A stretch of 64,000 bases of DNA, taken from positions 131,103,442-131,167,441 of the forward strand of contig OW240916.1 in NCBI GenBank assembly GCA_933207985.1, written 5' to 3'. The position numbers were made by a program, and so were the translations under genes. This document shows, one piece after another, positions 33,017 to 44,200 of the stretch. Source of the stretch: Pelobates cultripes (lineage: Eukaryota > Chordata > Amphibia > Anura > Pelobatidae). How positions within the stretch are numbered: position 1 is the stretch's first letter; every line of letters begins with the position of its first letter. Below the pieces are notes generated by a model, which had not been told where the DNA came from, did not search any database, and worked only from the letters and a program-made list of their open reading frames with translations.

Positions 33017-33888
33017 AAGATTGGAGCGAGCATGTGTACTAGGTACGCTCAAACCATCCTTCTTCTTGTTGCCAATTGAAACAGGAGAGACCTTGGGAGT
33101 TAAGGTTTATTATGTGAATCATAAAAAGAAGCAAGCTTCATTGAATATAGGTAGTTGGGAAGATGAGTGGCCTCCCCAACGTATCATAAATTACTATGGA
33201 CCTGCTACTTGGGCAGAAGATGGTACCTATGGATATAGAACCCCAATATATATGCTCAACCGTATTATAAGACTACAGGCGGTTGTTGAGATTATCACCA
33301 ATGAAACAGCGCAAGCACTTAATCTTCTAGCTAAGCAAAATACTCGGGTGAGATCAGCCATCTATCAAAATAGATTAGCTCTGGACTACCTATTAGCAGT
33401 TGAGGGAAGTGTATGCGGAAAGTTTAATCTTAGCAACTGTTGTTTGCACATAGATGATGAAGGGCGGTCAGTGGCTGAACTTACAAGCCACATGGTTAAA
33501 CTGACTACTCAGGTCTGGAATGGGTACAATCCTAGTAGTTGGTTTGGAAGCTGGTATGAGCAGTTTGGAGGGATTAAGGCGTTAGTAGGAGGAGTAATAT
33601 TCATTATATTCTCATGTCTCTTTCTGCCCTGCCTAATTCCATTAGTGGTCAGATCTATACGTAGTATCATAGAGAGTACTATAGAAAGAAAGACAGCTGC
33701 TCATGTAATGGCTGTCTGGAAGTATGAACCCCTAGCCCAGAGAGAGAATAATCAGGATGAGGAATGTTGAGAGAGCACGAAGTTCAATTAGAATGATTAC
33801 AAGGTCTGTAATGGTTCATGGTTACTAGAGTGGTGTTGGCAAATTATGGTTAGTGATGCATGTTGTATAACTTTGTATCAGAAGCATC

Positions 33889-33899
33889 AAAGGGGGGAA
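33889..33899 (+). other. Polypurine tract
   Basis: AAAGGGGGGAA stands directly before the 3' LTR start TGTGATGGG. It is the plus-strand primer site for retroviral DNA synthesis. Confidence 0.85.
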
Positions 33900-34583
33900 T
33901 GTGATGGGATTCCAGCATGGTCAAATTTAGTAGGCCGAAATCTCCACATGGCATATGCTAATTAGTATCTGATTACAAACAGTTGGATGAGTCATCAGTA
34001 TACTGAGCATGTGTGGAAGTGGATAGTACATTCCTTTGTCTGTAAATGCCATGTGGTCTGCCCATATAATGTGATACTGAATATCCTGTGAGCTGATTGT
34101 GTAACCGAGTAAACTTGCAGAAGCCAGACACAGAGAGATGGATGCAGGTTTTCAGGAAGTAAGAGGTCTTTATTAACATACCGATCGGGTCTCAGATAAA
34201 CTAACGTTCCAAAACAGGCCTGAGGGGTGAACACATGGAGTACATGCTTTTTATAGAACTATAACTCTTCCCATCAATAGCTCCACCCGCACATACCCTT
34301 AACCAATAAGTGGACAGGATTTGGATTTCCTCATATGGGCAGACCACATGGCTCATCCGAAACAAAGGAGAAAGGAGTGTGATTTCAGTTCCTGCATTCC
34401 TGCACATGCTCAGTACATTGATGACAGTATCTTAGCTACATGTAACTAACTGATACAACATACACATATGCCACGTGGAAATCTCGGCCTACTAAATTTA
34501 CTTTTCACCGAAATTCCATCACAATTGGTCTGAGGAATATAGGAGGGGTTATACTGTATGGGAGGGGATATGCTGCTAACAAA
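33900..34583 (+). mobile_element. 3' LTR of the provirus, truncated and carrying an inverted solo LTR
   Basis: The sequence matches the 5' LTR from TGTGATGGGATTCC to ggggatatgctgctaacaaa. It then stops where a poly(T) run begins, so U5 and most of R are missing. Differences from the 5' LTR include a short insertion (gtggaagtggatag versus gtggatag) and a few substitutions. An inserted element occupies 34100-34523. Confidence 0.88.
34100..34523 (-). mobile_element. Inverted solo LTR of the same family inside the 3' LTR (4-bp TSD)
   Basis: It is flanked by ATTG at 34096-34099 and 34524-34527; the 5' LTR has the empty site gctgattggtctg. Read on the minus strand it begins TGTGATGGAATTTC and soon gives tttagtaggccgag, then a catggcatatg-like block, as the host LTR does. 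It also contains the gtctgcccatatgagg and TTTATAG-type promoter region. The divergence from the host LTR suggests a sister subfamily. Confidence 0.88.
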
Positions 34584-35640
34584 TTTTTTTTTTTTTTTAG
34601 ATCAATTGGTGTTTATTAGAATATTTTTCAACACAGTATGCAGTACAGACAGGAAACCGTTAGTTTTCAGGTAACAATTAACGATACAAAAATTCAGGTA
34701 TGTTGAACATTCCTCCCCTCCCTCTCCAACTATGAATTCCCCTCAGGGCATGGGCAAAAATACTCTGGCATGTAAAGTTCTCAGCATCCAGTTCAGGATT
34801 ATCTACCATCGTTGGTAGGTGCCCCCACACATAAGCGCTACAGACATTTGTCTCAGCTTCAGCACCCTTTCTTGCCCCTAACGGGTCCCCCTACTCACGC
34901 TCGCTGCGTGTACTTAGCTTCTTTCGGGTGTCTCAGTGTTGTGCATAGCATACGTGTAGTTCGCCCCCCTCCGTCACCTCTCCTCCCCGTCCCCCCCCCC
35001 TCAACCCCCCCAGGTAGTGAGACTGTGCATATGATAGCGCGGTCGTAGTTTTCTGCCTCTTTCATGTCCAAGAGTCAGATCCGTGTACGACAGTCACAAT
35101 TACCTAGTATGAGGTTTCTGTAGGGCTGAATCAGATGGGGCTTTTTGCACCAATACGCATGTACCCAGAATGTACTTCTCAACAATAGCTCTACAACATG
35201 TGCCTACAATTTAACTTGACCTCCGTATCGTCCCTCCCTGGTCATATGTCCCCTCCAAGCTGTCTCTGTTATCCCGGATATGCCCCACGGTCTGCTATTG
35301 CACTATGGGAAACATGGTGTCTGGACCTGCCTCCCTCCGTGTGGGCTCGGAGACACCCACGGCATCCAGTCCGGAACTCGGGTGTAGGGCGTCTCTCGGT
35401 CTGCGAGCTCTATAGAGTTGAGCTTGTGTGTCTGGCCAGACTGTAGGAGTCCAGTCCCCCAAGTGTTCATCGCCTCTCAAGCACCCGGTCTCCAGAGTCT
35501 ACCGTCCGGGATTGTCCTGGTCAGTTCACAGCTTCAGACGATCCCCCCTCACCCATACAAATTTTAAATGGAATGTCTTTAAAGCTCCTAATGGTGCCAA
35601 CTCAGACCTGTATACTACTTTTACTTTGTAAGTGCAATAT
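34584..35640 (-). mobile_element. Minus-strand poly(A) retroposon (boundaries uncertain)
   Basis: A T-run at 34584-34598 truncates the 3' LTR. Just beyond it, read on the minus strand, is AATAAA about 15 bases before the poly(A) (ctaataaacaccaattgatc). This looks like the 3' end of a reverse-transcribed sequence. No recognised protein or target duplication was found, and the far boundary is a guess. Confidence 0.4.
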
Positions 35641-35929
35641 TCATTAAATGTCTGTTTATATGTCACCGAGTGCACATGTGTGGTGTCTTCTTTTTATATT
35701 TAAGAACTTTGGAAATAGCACTGGAGTTCTATATTAATGCAACCCATGAGTGGGTGATATGCCTTAGTCCTTTTTTCTCTTGTGACTGCATAGAGTGTAT
35801 TTCCATATACTGTGTATATATACATACCCTTTGTTGAAGATTTAGGAGTAATCATTTTTTGGCTACAAGACAAGGCTAATTAAAAGGTGGGAATAACAGT
35901 TTGCTACAATATTGTGGTGTGCTTTTTTC

Positions 35930-36760
35930 ACTTGATGTGTGGTGACTTTATCACAACATTAAAATCACCTGCCTAATATTGTGTAATTTCCCCTCATGCT
36001 GCTAAAACACCTCAAATGCGTAGAGTCATGTACTCCGTAGGTGTACTGTAATATCTGGCACCAAGACATTAAAAGCAGATCCTATAAGTCCTACAGGTTG
36101 TGAGGTGGGGCTGAATTGGATTTGTTGCATCTCCATCGGGTTGAGATTTGGGGAATTAGGAGGCCAAGGCAACACCTAGAACTCTTTGTCATGTTCCTCA
36201 AACCATTCCTGAACAATTTTCATAGTGTGGCAGGATGCATTATCCTGCTGGAAGAGGTTACTGCCATCAGGGAGCACTATTGCCTAAAATGCTGTGTGGT
36301 CTGCAACAATCTCTGGGTAGGTGGTATGTGTCAAATTAACAACCACATGAATGCGAGGACCCAGCAGACTCAGATGCACCTTGACATTCACCTGATCTAA
36401 AAGTAAATGTGATTCATCAGACCAGGCAACCTTCCATTGCTCCATGATCTAGTTCTGAAGCTCACGTCCCCATTGAAGGCACTTTCGGAGGTGGAGGGGA
36501 GTTCTTATGGGCTCGCTGACCGGTCTGTGGTTACACAGCCCCATACACAGCAAACTGCAAGGTACGGTGTATGAGACTTTTGCGCACATGATCCTCACAC
36601 CAGTTCACTGGTTGTCCTTCCACCTACCACTTTTGGTAGGTACTAACCACAGCATACCGGGAACAACCCCCACAAGACTTGCCATTTTGGAGTTGCACTA
36701 ACCCAGTCGTCTAACCATCACTATTCCTGACACTGTGCTTTTTAACTAACTATTTATATA
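35930..36760 (-). pseudogene. Tc1/mariner-like transposase relic
   Basis: On the minus strand, fragments around 36740-36600 and 36470-36360 read as helix-turn-helix-type MVRRLG and later WKVAWSDESHLLLDQ, the wording around a catalytic Asp in Tc1-like transposases. The plus strand shows the matching non-coding complement, such as tggggaattaggaggccaaggc and cattatcctgctggaagagg. Many stops and indels leave no usable frame. A cut-and-paste DNA transposon of a family common in fish and amphibians is the best reading. Confidence 0.65.
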
Positions 36761-37065
36761 TCCACCCCCCTTAAATAACAGAAAATGGGTTTAAACTCAC
36801 CTTTTTTCCCACGCTGTGCTGGTCTTGCGGTGGCTGGCTCAGCCTCCATGGCTGAGCTCATCAGACTTAATGATCTTAGACAATCTAGAGAAAGCATTGA
36901 AAGGAAAATGCTGCACTAATCAGCATCTCCTCAAAGAGAGGCATTGGCTCAATAAGTCAATAAGGAACGTTCAGCTCATCCATCCAGAGCGCCCATGGAG
37001 ACACTGAGCAATGTTTGCATTAAAAAGCCTGCAGGGACAAGGCTGTAGACAACTGAACCACTACA

Positions 37066-37724
37066 TTAAAGGACCACTATAGGCACCCAGACCACTTCAG
37101 CTTAAAGGACCACTATAGTGCCAGGAAAACATACTTGTTTTCCTGGCACTATAGTGCCCAGAGGGTGCCCCCACGCTCAGGGACCCCCTCCCGGCCGGCT
37201 CTGGAAGGGGGAAAGGGGTAAAAACTTCAATGAGACAGCCGCTAGAGGCTTTGGGGGAAGGCTTAACCCATTCATAAACATAGCAGTTTCTCTGAAACTG
37301 CTATGCTTATAAAAGAATGGGTTAATCCTGGCTGCACCTGGCACCCAGACCACTTCATTAAGCTGAAGTGATCTGGGTGCCTAGAGTGGTCCTTTAATGA
37401 AGTGGTCTGGGTGCCAGGTCCAACTTGGATTAACCCTGCCTGCTGTAAACATAGCAGTTTCAGAGAAACTGCTATGTTTACATATGGGTTAATCCAGCCT
37501 CCAGTGGCTGTCTCATTGACAGCCGCTAGAGGTGCTTCTCACTGTGATTTTCACAGTGAGAAGACGCCAGCGTCCATAGGACAGCATTGAGAATGCTTTC
37601 CTATGGACTGACTGAATGCGCGCGTGGCTTTTGCCGCGCATGCGCATAAAGCCGATGATGGCCAAAGGAGGAGGAGAGTCCCCAGCGCCGAGTTTGTTTT
37701 CCTGGCACTATAGCGGTCCTTTAA
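37066..37724. mobile_element. T2/Kolobok-type MITE (outer copy)
   Basis: It runs from TTAAAGGACCACTATAGGC to CACTATAGCGGTCCTTTAA, with TTAA at both ends. A second MITE occupies 37102-37397, inside the left arm palindrome. Confidence 0.75.
37102..37397. mobile_element. T2/Kolobok-type MITE nested in another T2 MITE
   Basis: It starts TTAAAGGACCACTATAGTGC and ends AGAGTGGTCCTTTAA. The bases on each side, accacttcagc and tgaagtggt, rejoin to the palindrome cacttcagcTTAAtgaagtgg that is found intact (in reverse) near 53492. The target TTAA was therefore the centre of that palindrome. Confidence 0.85.
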
Positions 37725-37744
37725 GCTGGTGTCTATAGCGTCCC

Positions 37745-37937
37745 TTGTAGCTGATCAGTTTGTGTGTGTGCGCGCACATACATCAATACCAGAATACATT
37801 TTCAGAAGGCCCACTTAAAAAAAAAAAGAAAACACTACAAATTGTTGGGTGTTAGTTATAGTGCTTCTCTCTGAAAAACAACTTGTTTGGTATTGTCAGT
37901 TTGTGGTGTTGTAAATAAAGTTTTGTCGAAAAAAAAA
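37745..37937 (+). repeat. Possible retroposon 3' end upstream of RCL1
   Basis: A stretch ending gtaaataaagttttgtcgaaaaaaaaa has AATAAA at about 37914 and an A-run at about 37929-37938, as at the end of a reverse-transcribed RNA. It could instead be the 3' end of an upstream transcript. No target duplication was identified. Confidence 0.3.
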
Positions 37938-38011
37938 ATCGCACGCATCTCTTCCACTACTTGCACTCCACCCTTTTCACATGGCCTCTGACCTTACAGC
38001 TTGAACGTTCC

Positions 38012-38038
38012 ATTGGACTTCCCGTTCCAAACCACGTG
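38012..38038 (+). promoter_or_regulatory. RCL1 proximal promoter motifs: inverted CCAAT and E-box
   Basis: ATTGG (inverted CCAAT, bound by NF-Y) lies at 38012-38016. A perfect E-box CACGTG, the USF/MYC-MAX site, lies at 38033-38038, 69 bases before the RCL1 ATG. CCAAT and CACGTG pairs are common in TATA-less promoters of ribosome-biogenesis genes. No TATA box is seen at the expected spacing. Use of these sites is inferred. Confidence 0.45.
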
Positions 38039-38106
38039 TGCTGCTCACTGGCAGCTGCTTGTTGATCCAGCTCCAGCGAGAGAGGTTGTGTGCGAGCAAC
38101 AGCAGC

Positions 38107-38242
38107 ATGGCGAGCCAGGGACACTGCCTCAGCTTCGAGGGCTGCAACTTCTTCAGGCAGCGGGTCTTGCTGTCCACCCTTAGCGGCAGGCCGGTGAAGA
38201 TCAACAAGATCCGAGTGAAAGACGAGAACCCTGGCATTAGGG
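38107..38242 (+). CDS. RCL1: RCL1 exon 1 (coding part)
   Basis: It starts at ATG and encodes residues 1-45 plus one base. The donor is ag/GTAAGG at 38243. The reading frame continues with the first two bases of exon 2 to form Asp. Confidence 0.95.
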
Positions 38243-41200
38243 GTAAGGTGAACTCACACGCTCTGTGTGGCTAAGCAAGTAACCTTGCAACAAGTTCCTC
38301 AATAATCCCTGGTGATGTTTGACGAATAGATCTAAATATGAGAAGGGTGCAGTTACATGGCGTGTAAATAACCTGTCACACTGTGTTGGGGTTATATGGT
38401 CCCATAGGCTTTATAAAGAATGCATTGTCTAAGTAAACAAACTGTTTAGTCATTGCCTTTTAAACTCTCAATTGCACAGCGCTGCACAACTTGTTGGCTT
38501 TTTTATTTTTTACAAATAATAAAACACGCAGACTGTTATTTCTCCAATTTTAGAATTTAGCTGTATCCCAGTTTTTGTAACCTGTTATTTCCCCAACACT
38601 ACCATAAAGCCATGTAACTCTCTGCATACAGTATTGACTCAGATTTCCTGCCCACTTTTTTTGGTAGGTATTCTACTTATTTATGGGGCACTTATCCAGG
38701 AATCTGGATATATAAATGATTATTCACTAAAGTATGACTTGTCAGGGATTCGTCAGACAGTAGTACGTTTTAGTGGATGTGTGACTAGACGTTTTGCAAC
38801 CATTTTAGTCATGTTTTTACATTTCAGTTTACAACTGATCTATTAGTGGGGGAAAAAGTGATATATAAAAGCTGTGACGCTGCAAAAGTGATTTAAAAAA
38901 AACATTACATATATTCCCTCTCCCTCCCAATCATTCTCATTTAGGCCCCCCCCCCCAATAGGTCCCCCACCCGCTGCTCAGTGGTGGGGGAGGAGGAGCA
39001 CAATATGTCACCCACCCCCAATTCTTACTTAGTGCCCCCATTGCTGTTCAGGGGTGGGGGCCGGGGGGTAGGACAATAGGTGTCCCCACTGTTATTTAGG
39101 GCCCCAACCCTCTGCTCAGGGCCCCAACATGCTAGGTCCCCCCCTTCAGTTTAATAGCCCCCACTTGCGCGGCACAGGTTGTGGCTCAGGAGGAGGAATA
39201 CTAAGGTTTGTTTTAACATTGAGCAGCCACTAGCTGCTCACTGTTTATTAGACATGCCCTTACTCGCGGTATAGCGAGTAGGGGCAGAATTTACGAATAC
39301 TTTTTCATAGGTGGGGTTATGCCCCTTGAGACCCCTGGAGTCTCTCGTTGGTACCTAGTTGGTTTCTCACCGCTGGAGCATCAACACCTGTGGTTGTTTT
39401 CCAGCGGTGTCTAACCTTTAAACACTATCTTTATTTTGGTATTCGTAAATTTGGCTGAGAGACCAAGTTAGGTGTTTCAGCCTTTTGGTAGATGGCTCCC
39501 TAATACCGTGGAAATGCAAGATGCAGCCGCGGCATGAATAGGATTGAAGTTTCATTAATTCGAATAAAATTCCGATCTGAACAAAGTCTCGAATTGCGTC
39601 CAAACACGAATGTAGTTATTTTTTTAAAGTCTGTTAGGACGCAATTCAGTAGTTTTGCCGGATTTCTGTCTAAATAACAGGACGTTTGGGAAAAGTGAGA
39701 GGAGGCTTTGCGGGAACACGGAGGAAAGGTGAGAATTGTGGGGAAATTGCTCTGACCACCGGAAATGAAGCACACTTTGCTCCTCGGCTGTTCAGAGATG
39801 GTCAGGCGTAGGAAACCTCCATAAGACAGTCCCTACTTTGTCTTGTGTTTTAAAGAAGACTAGAGCAGATGGGAAGAAATGAAGAACAGATCCTGAGAGA
39901 GGGAGAGAAGAGGAATCGATTTAAAGAAAGGTAAGTTTGGCATGACCGTGCTGCTTTAATGTTAGAGGTATGGAATCTAGGATAGGTGTGGTGATGCAAG
40001 CCAAGCAGCCAGCCTCTAGGCAGCTCTAGTTTGGACAAGTCATACTCATAGTGCTCCGAAAGCACTCTGTACATGGACTCAGTGCCCTGACGGTAATTTG
40101 GGAGAACATCTAGTGATGTCTTTGCTACTTGTAATCTTTGTAGATGCAAAATAATATATTGCAGTGTCTTGTAAACAGGTTGGACTAAATTTTGTATTGA
40201 TGAGAAGCTTATGGGAACTCCCGAAAACTCATCGCAACAAATTTCCATTAGTCAAATATAATAGATATTGCAGGAAACTTTATTATTTAGCATCTACATT
40301 ACTGGGCTAATATGACAACTAAAATATCGGTACTCAATCATGATTTGAGAGAATTCCTTTGTGTCCCCGAATGCCGGACAGAACCCCAAGTTTGGGGTGT
40401 CCCTTCCATAACTGGGGCAATCGGGAGGTATGCTTGATTGGCTGAACCTTTTCCTGGTAAGAAGATAGTCTGCCTGCAGCTGCAGACGATCTTTTTGAGA
40501 TGTGCAGATACTTTTTAAAATCATTTTAATGCACCGATTCTTCTCAATGACGTGGTCTGGGTGCAGTGGCCCGGCAGTCTTAACCCTTCAATGTAAAACC
40601 TTGCGGTCTTGTAGAAACGTCAGTTTTTTACCGTGCAAGCTTAAGCCACCTTGAGTGGCTTTTATAGATAGCCTCTAGGGTGCTTCCACTGTTACAATTG
40701 AATGAAACTCATTCAGTGACATTAAATAAACATGTCTCCATCAAACACTGCTCATAGTAAACCAGTTTAATGCTTTATGAAAAGTGTTCACTGCATGTGC
40801 ATCACATCTTCAATGCTGCTCTATGAGGACCATTGGATTAGACAACAAGCCATGATGAAGTGCAACTGATGCCTCTTTGTTTTTATTTTTTTTAACTTAA
40901 TGCTAACCTAATTCTTTTTCTCACTTATTTAAAATGTATATAGGTGCATGACGTGTTTTGTTTTCTTTTGAGAGGTAGGGGGGTTGCGACAGTATCTAAC
41001 TTTGTGATTCTGTATTTTAAAGGGACATTATAGTTTTGGGAATACAACTCTGTATTGCTAACACTATACCACCCCCGTCCATAGTTAGTTTTAGGGACCC
41101 CTATGTGCCGTATATGTAATATGAGAAAAGGTGTTTTACTGACCTTTTCACCAGCGCAGAGTCTTCCTCTGTGCTTCTGCCCACTCTTCCTGTGTCATCC

Positions 41201-44200
41201 TTGAGGCATGGTTATGGTGCCTAGCTAATGTAAACATTGCCTTTTTGTTAGAAATTGTGGTCTTTATATTTGTCAGTCAGAATGGTTTTAATGGATTTCA
41301 ATCAGTCTGCTACCAGAGGCACTTCATTGTGAAGGTTAAATATTTAAATTCCTTCACATTAAGAATCTCAGAACTCTTATTTTATAGATTGAGCCATGCT
41401 GCACATGCTCAGTTGGTCTTCTAAGAATCATTCAGTTGGCTCAAGATCTGTCATGATGATCTCAGAGGATTAGCCGACTGCCTAGCACTGGGTAAAAGAG
41501 AAATAAAAACTCTGTTTGGGATCAGGGGCCATGGAACACTCCAACATTAGAGTTAAAGGGACACTATAGGTATCCAGACCACTTCATCTCATTGAAGTGG
41601 TCTGGGTGTAGTGACCCTGTCTGTTTAACCTTGCAATATTAATTATTGCAGTTTGAGAAACTGCAATACTTGGTTTGCTGGGTTAAGCTATCCTCTAGTG
41701 GCTGTCAATCAGGCACTTCCTTCACCTAAATGACGCTGGACGTTCTCACGTTCTGCATGAGGACATCCAGCGTCTGTAAAATCCGATAGTAAAAAAAAAT
41801 CCCTGTAGCAGCAATGCTTTCCTATGGGGAGGGCCTAATGCGCTTGCCGCACGTGCGCATTAGCCTCACACCTGTTGGATGGTGTCAGAGGAGGCAGCGC
41901 ATCAACCCAGCACAGAGGAACATCGACTCTGGAAGAGAGTATACCAGAAGGCCCTACAGTATAAGAATACAGCTTTGCTATTGCATCCCTTTAATTTTCT
42001 GCATACATTTTTAATTGCCGATGAGGCTTTGACTGGTCATGCATGCGCGCATGCACGTACATGTATTGTTGTGTGAGACTAACATGATTTGAGCGACTGC
42101 ATCTTAAAAGTTAAATTTGGGGAATGCTTTTTAAAGAATTCTCGTTTTATCAGTCTTTTAAAAATATTCACTTTTGTTTCCGTTTAATTACTATACACTT
42201 CCTAGTAGACGCCCAGATATTGCAGTGAGTAATCTAATTTTTAGCGTAGAAAATATTGCGCTTACACATGCCTGTGGAATATCATTTTTGTCACAAAAAT
42301 AGTGAGCTATGGTGTCTTGAATTTCAAATGATCTTTGAAAATACCTCTGAGGATTTCCATCGATTATTTGCAGAGCCCAAACTCCACACAGTGCGCATGG
42401 TCTGCAATCATTCTCTGGCAAACTAGAACTCAATAATATATCTCCATCCAGGCTGTGATGCAATGACCTTAGTCGTCCTATTAATTTATGACATTAATAA
42501 TTGGCCCCAATGTTGTCCAATCTTGTATTAAAACCGGTGATTATTTTCTTTTTAATCTGCAACTTTTCCTGAATGGCCATGGGAGAGGTGTCTTTTGTGA
42601 CTCCAAAGTCCATCATATTATTCTGGGACTAATATCTGTTGATGCACAAGAGTCCTTGCTAATTGTGTAGATGGAGTTTAGATGTAGCAACATTAACCTG
42701 ATCGTAAACCATTCTGATATCAGTGTTTATCACTTAATTTTTTAATTATGCCGGCTTTATTTAACTGAGCGTGGGTATTACATACTTCAATTTTTCATGT
42801 CTTATATTCTTATTCTAAGAGTGGTTACATTTTATGTATGGGCAATAACCAGAATGCATTGTTTAAAACCATATTCATGCAGCATGTGCCATTGTGGCTA
42901 TTTATCTTAAGGAAGGAGGGCTGGGGGAAAGGAGATATATCATACACATGTCATGATTAATGTGGTCATCACATGCATTGAGTTAATTATTTGTCAGGTT
43001 ATTGGTCATGCTTCCACCAAAGCTAATTTACATGTACTCTAGGAGTAATGATCATCACAAGACCACTCTAAGTTAATATAATTTGTCTTCAATCAAGTTA
43101 AATGATTAGCTTCTTTAAAAAGAGGGATGGCTAAAGCGGTGTCAATAGACGGAATTTTTCGCATCCCAAAGCCCACTGGGGCCCCAGCCACAGCTACGAG
43201 AGATGTCGTCCTGCAGTTCCAAGCCTACAAGGATAGAGCTGCAGTATTAGCAGCCACCAGAGATCAACCAGCCTACCACTTTGAAGAAATGGCTCTCACC
43301 TTTTACCCTGATCTCTCAGGGGCAACATTGGCTTGGAGGAGGTCCCTGCAACAACTGACCTCCCTCCTGCGAGTACAACGCATCAGGTACCGCTGGGGCC
43401 CGGCTCATACTCTACTGATCACCAAGGGTGACACCACACTCACAGTGCGCAGCATGCAGGAGGCACCAGCGACACTAAGACAGCTGAATCTCCCACCGGA
43501 CCTACCGGCTTTACCGACACCAAAGGGCAGGCATACGAACCCACCGACTTGGAGCATGGCCGGCGCTGCAGAATTCGTCCCTAGAAGACACACCGGTGTA
43601 CCTAAAGAAGCAGCCACCACCTGACAATTTTGAAACATCAGGACTATAACTTACCTTGCCGGGACTCTAGCCTAACATAATGAACTCACTTTGCACTACT
43701 GCTCCCAGATGAGCTAACACCCTGCTTTGCGGAGGGCGGCACTCCTTTACCCACCGACATACGCACATCACCCGTTAACACTAGGACCCACTATGGGTGG
43801 TCTCACTAGGTAGATGCCGAGCTACCCTTCGCTTTCCTGACACCACACAGGCACCCTAAACTACCCGCCCAGTAACCAGGAGCTGACAGTTAACCTCTAC
43901 CTGGCTCCCCTCATGAGAGCACTAACCCCCACGCATGTGACCATGAAGGTCCCTCTTAAGCTACCAACTAGCAGACACTACACGCACCCCCAAGCAATGC
44001 AATCACACGGTAGACATGCCTAAACACATAGACATACTCTATGACAGTCCCGTCCAGAAGAACACACCACCCTACCTGCACTAATACAATCCAGCCTTCG
44101 ATAACCCACCATAACTCACAGTGCATACTTCTCTCACCACTTCGGTTGTGTTATGTGTACAAGAAAATATGCATTAATCTTAGAATGTTGTATAATTTTT

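Larger units (their letters stand above)
29690..33770 (+). pseudogene. Proviral env (surface and transmembrane subunits), interrupted by an L1-type insertion
   Basis: The surface subunit (about 29760-30983) is Cys-rich and contains [20 protein letters not shown]-type sequence near 30555-30612, with a CXXC motif as in gamma-type env. It has a TGA at 30096-30098 and frame changes near 30360 and 30730. An L1-type element sits at 30994-33016. The transmembrane subunit resumes at 33027 and stays open to a TGA at 33768. It has a heptad-like helix (about residues 80-125), a [10 protein letters not shown] motif (33414-33443), a hydrophobic anchor (about residues 188-213) and a charged tail. The Cys motif is CX7CC and not the usual CX6CC. 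The gene is inactive as a whole. Confidence 0.82.

Noticed and set aside
38107..38274. Longer or alternative frames overlapping RCL1 exon 1, including the minus strand 38237-37977
   Set aside because: They are shadows of the conserved exon; only the plus frame from 38107 matches the family.
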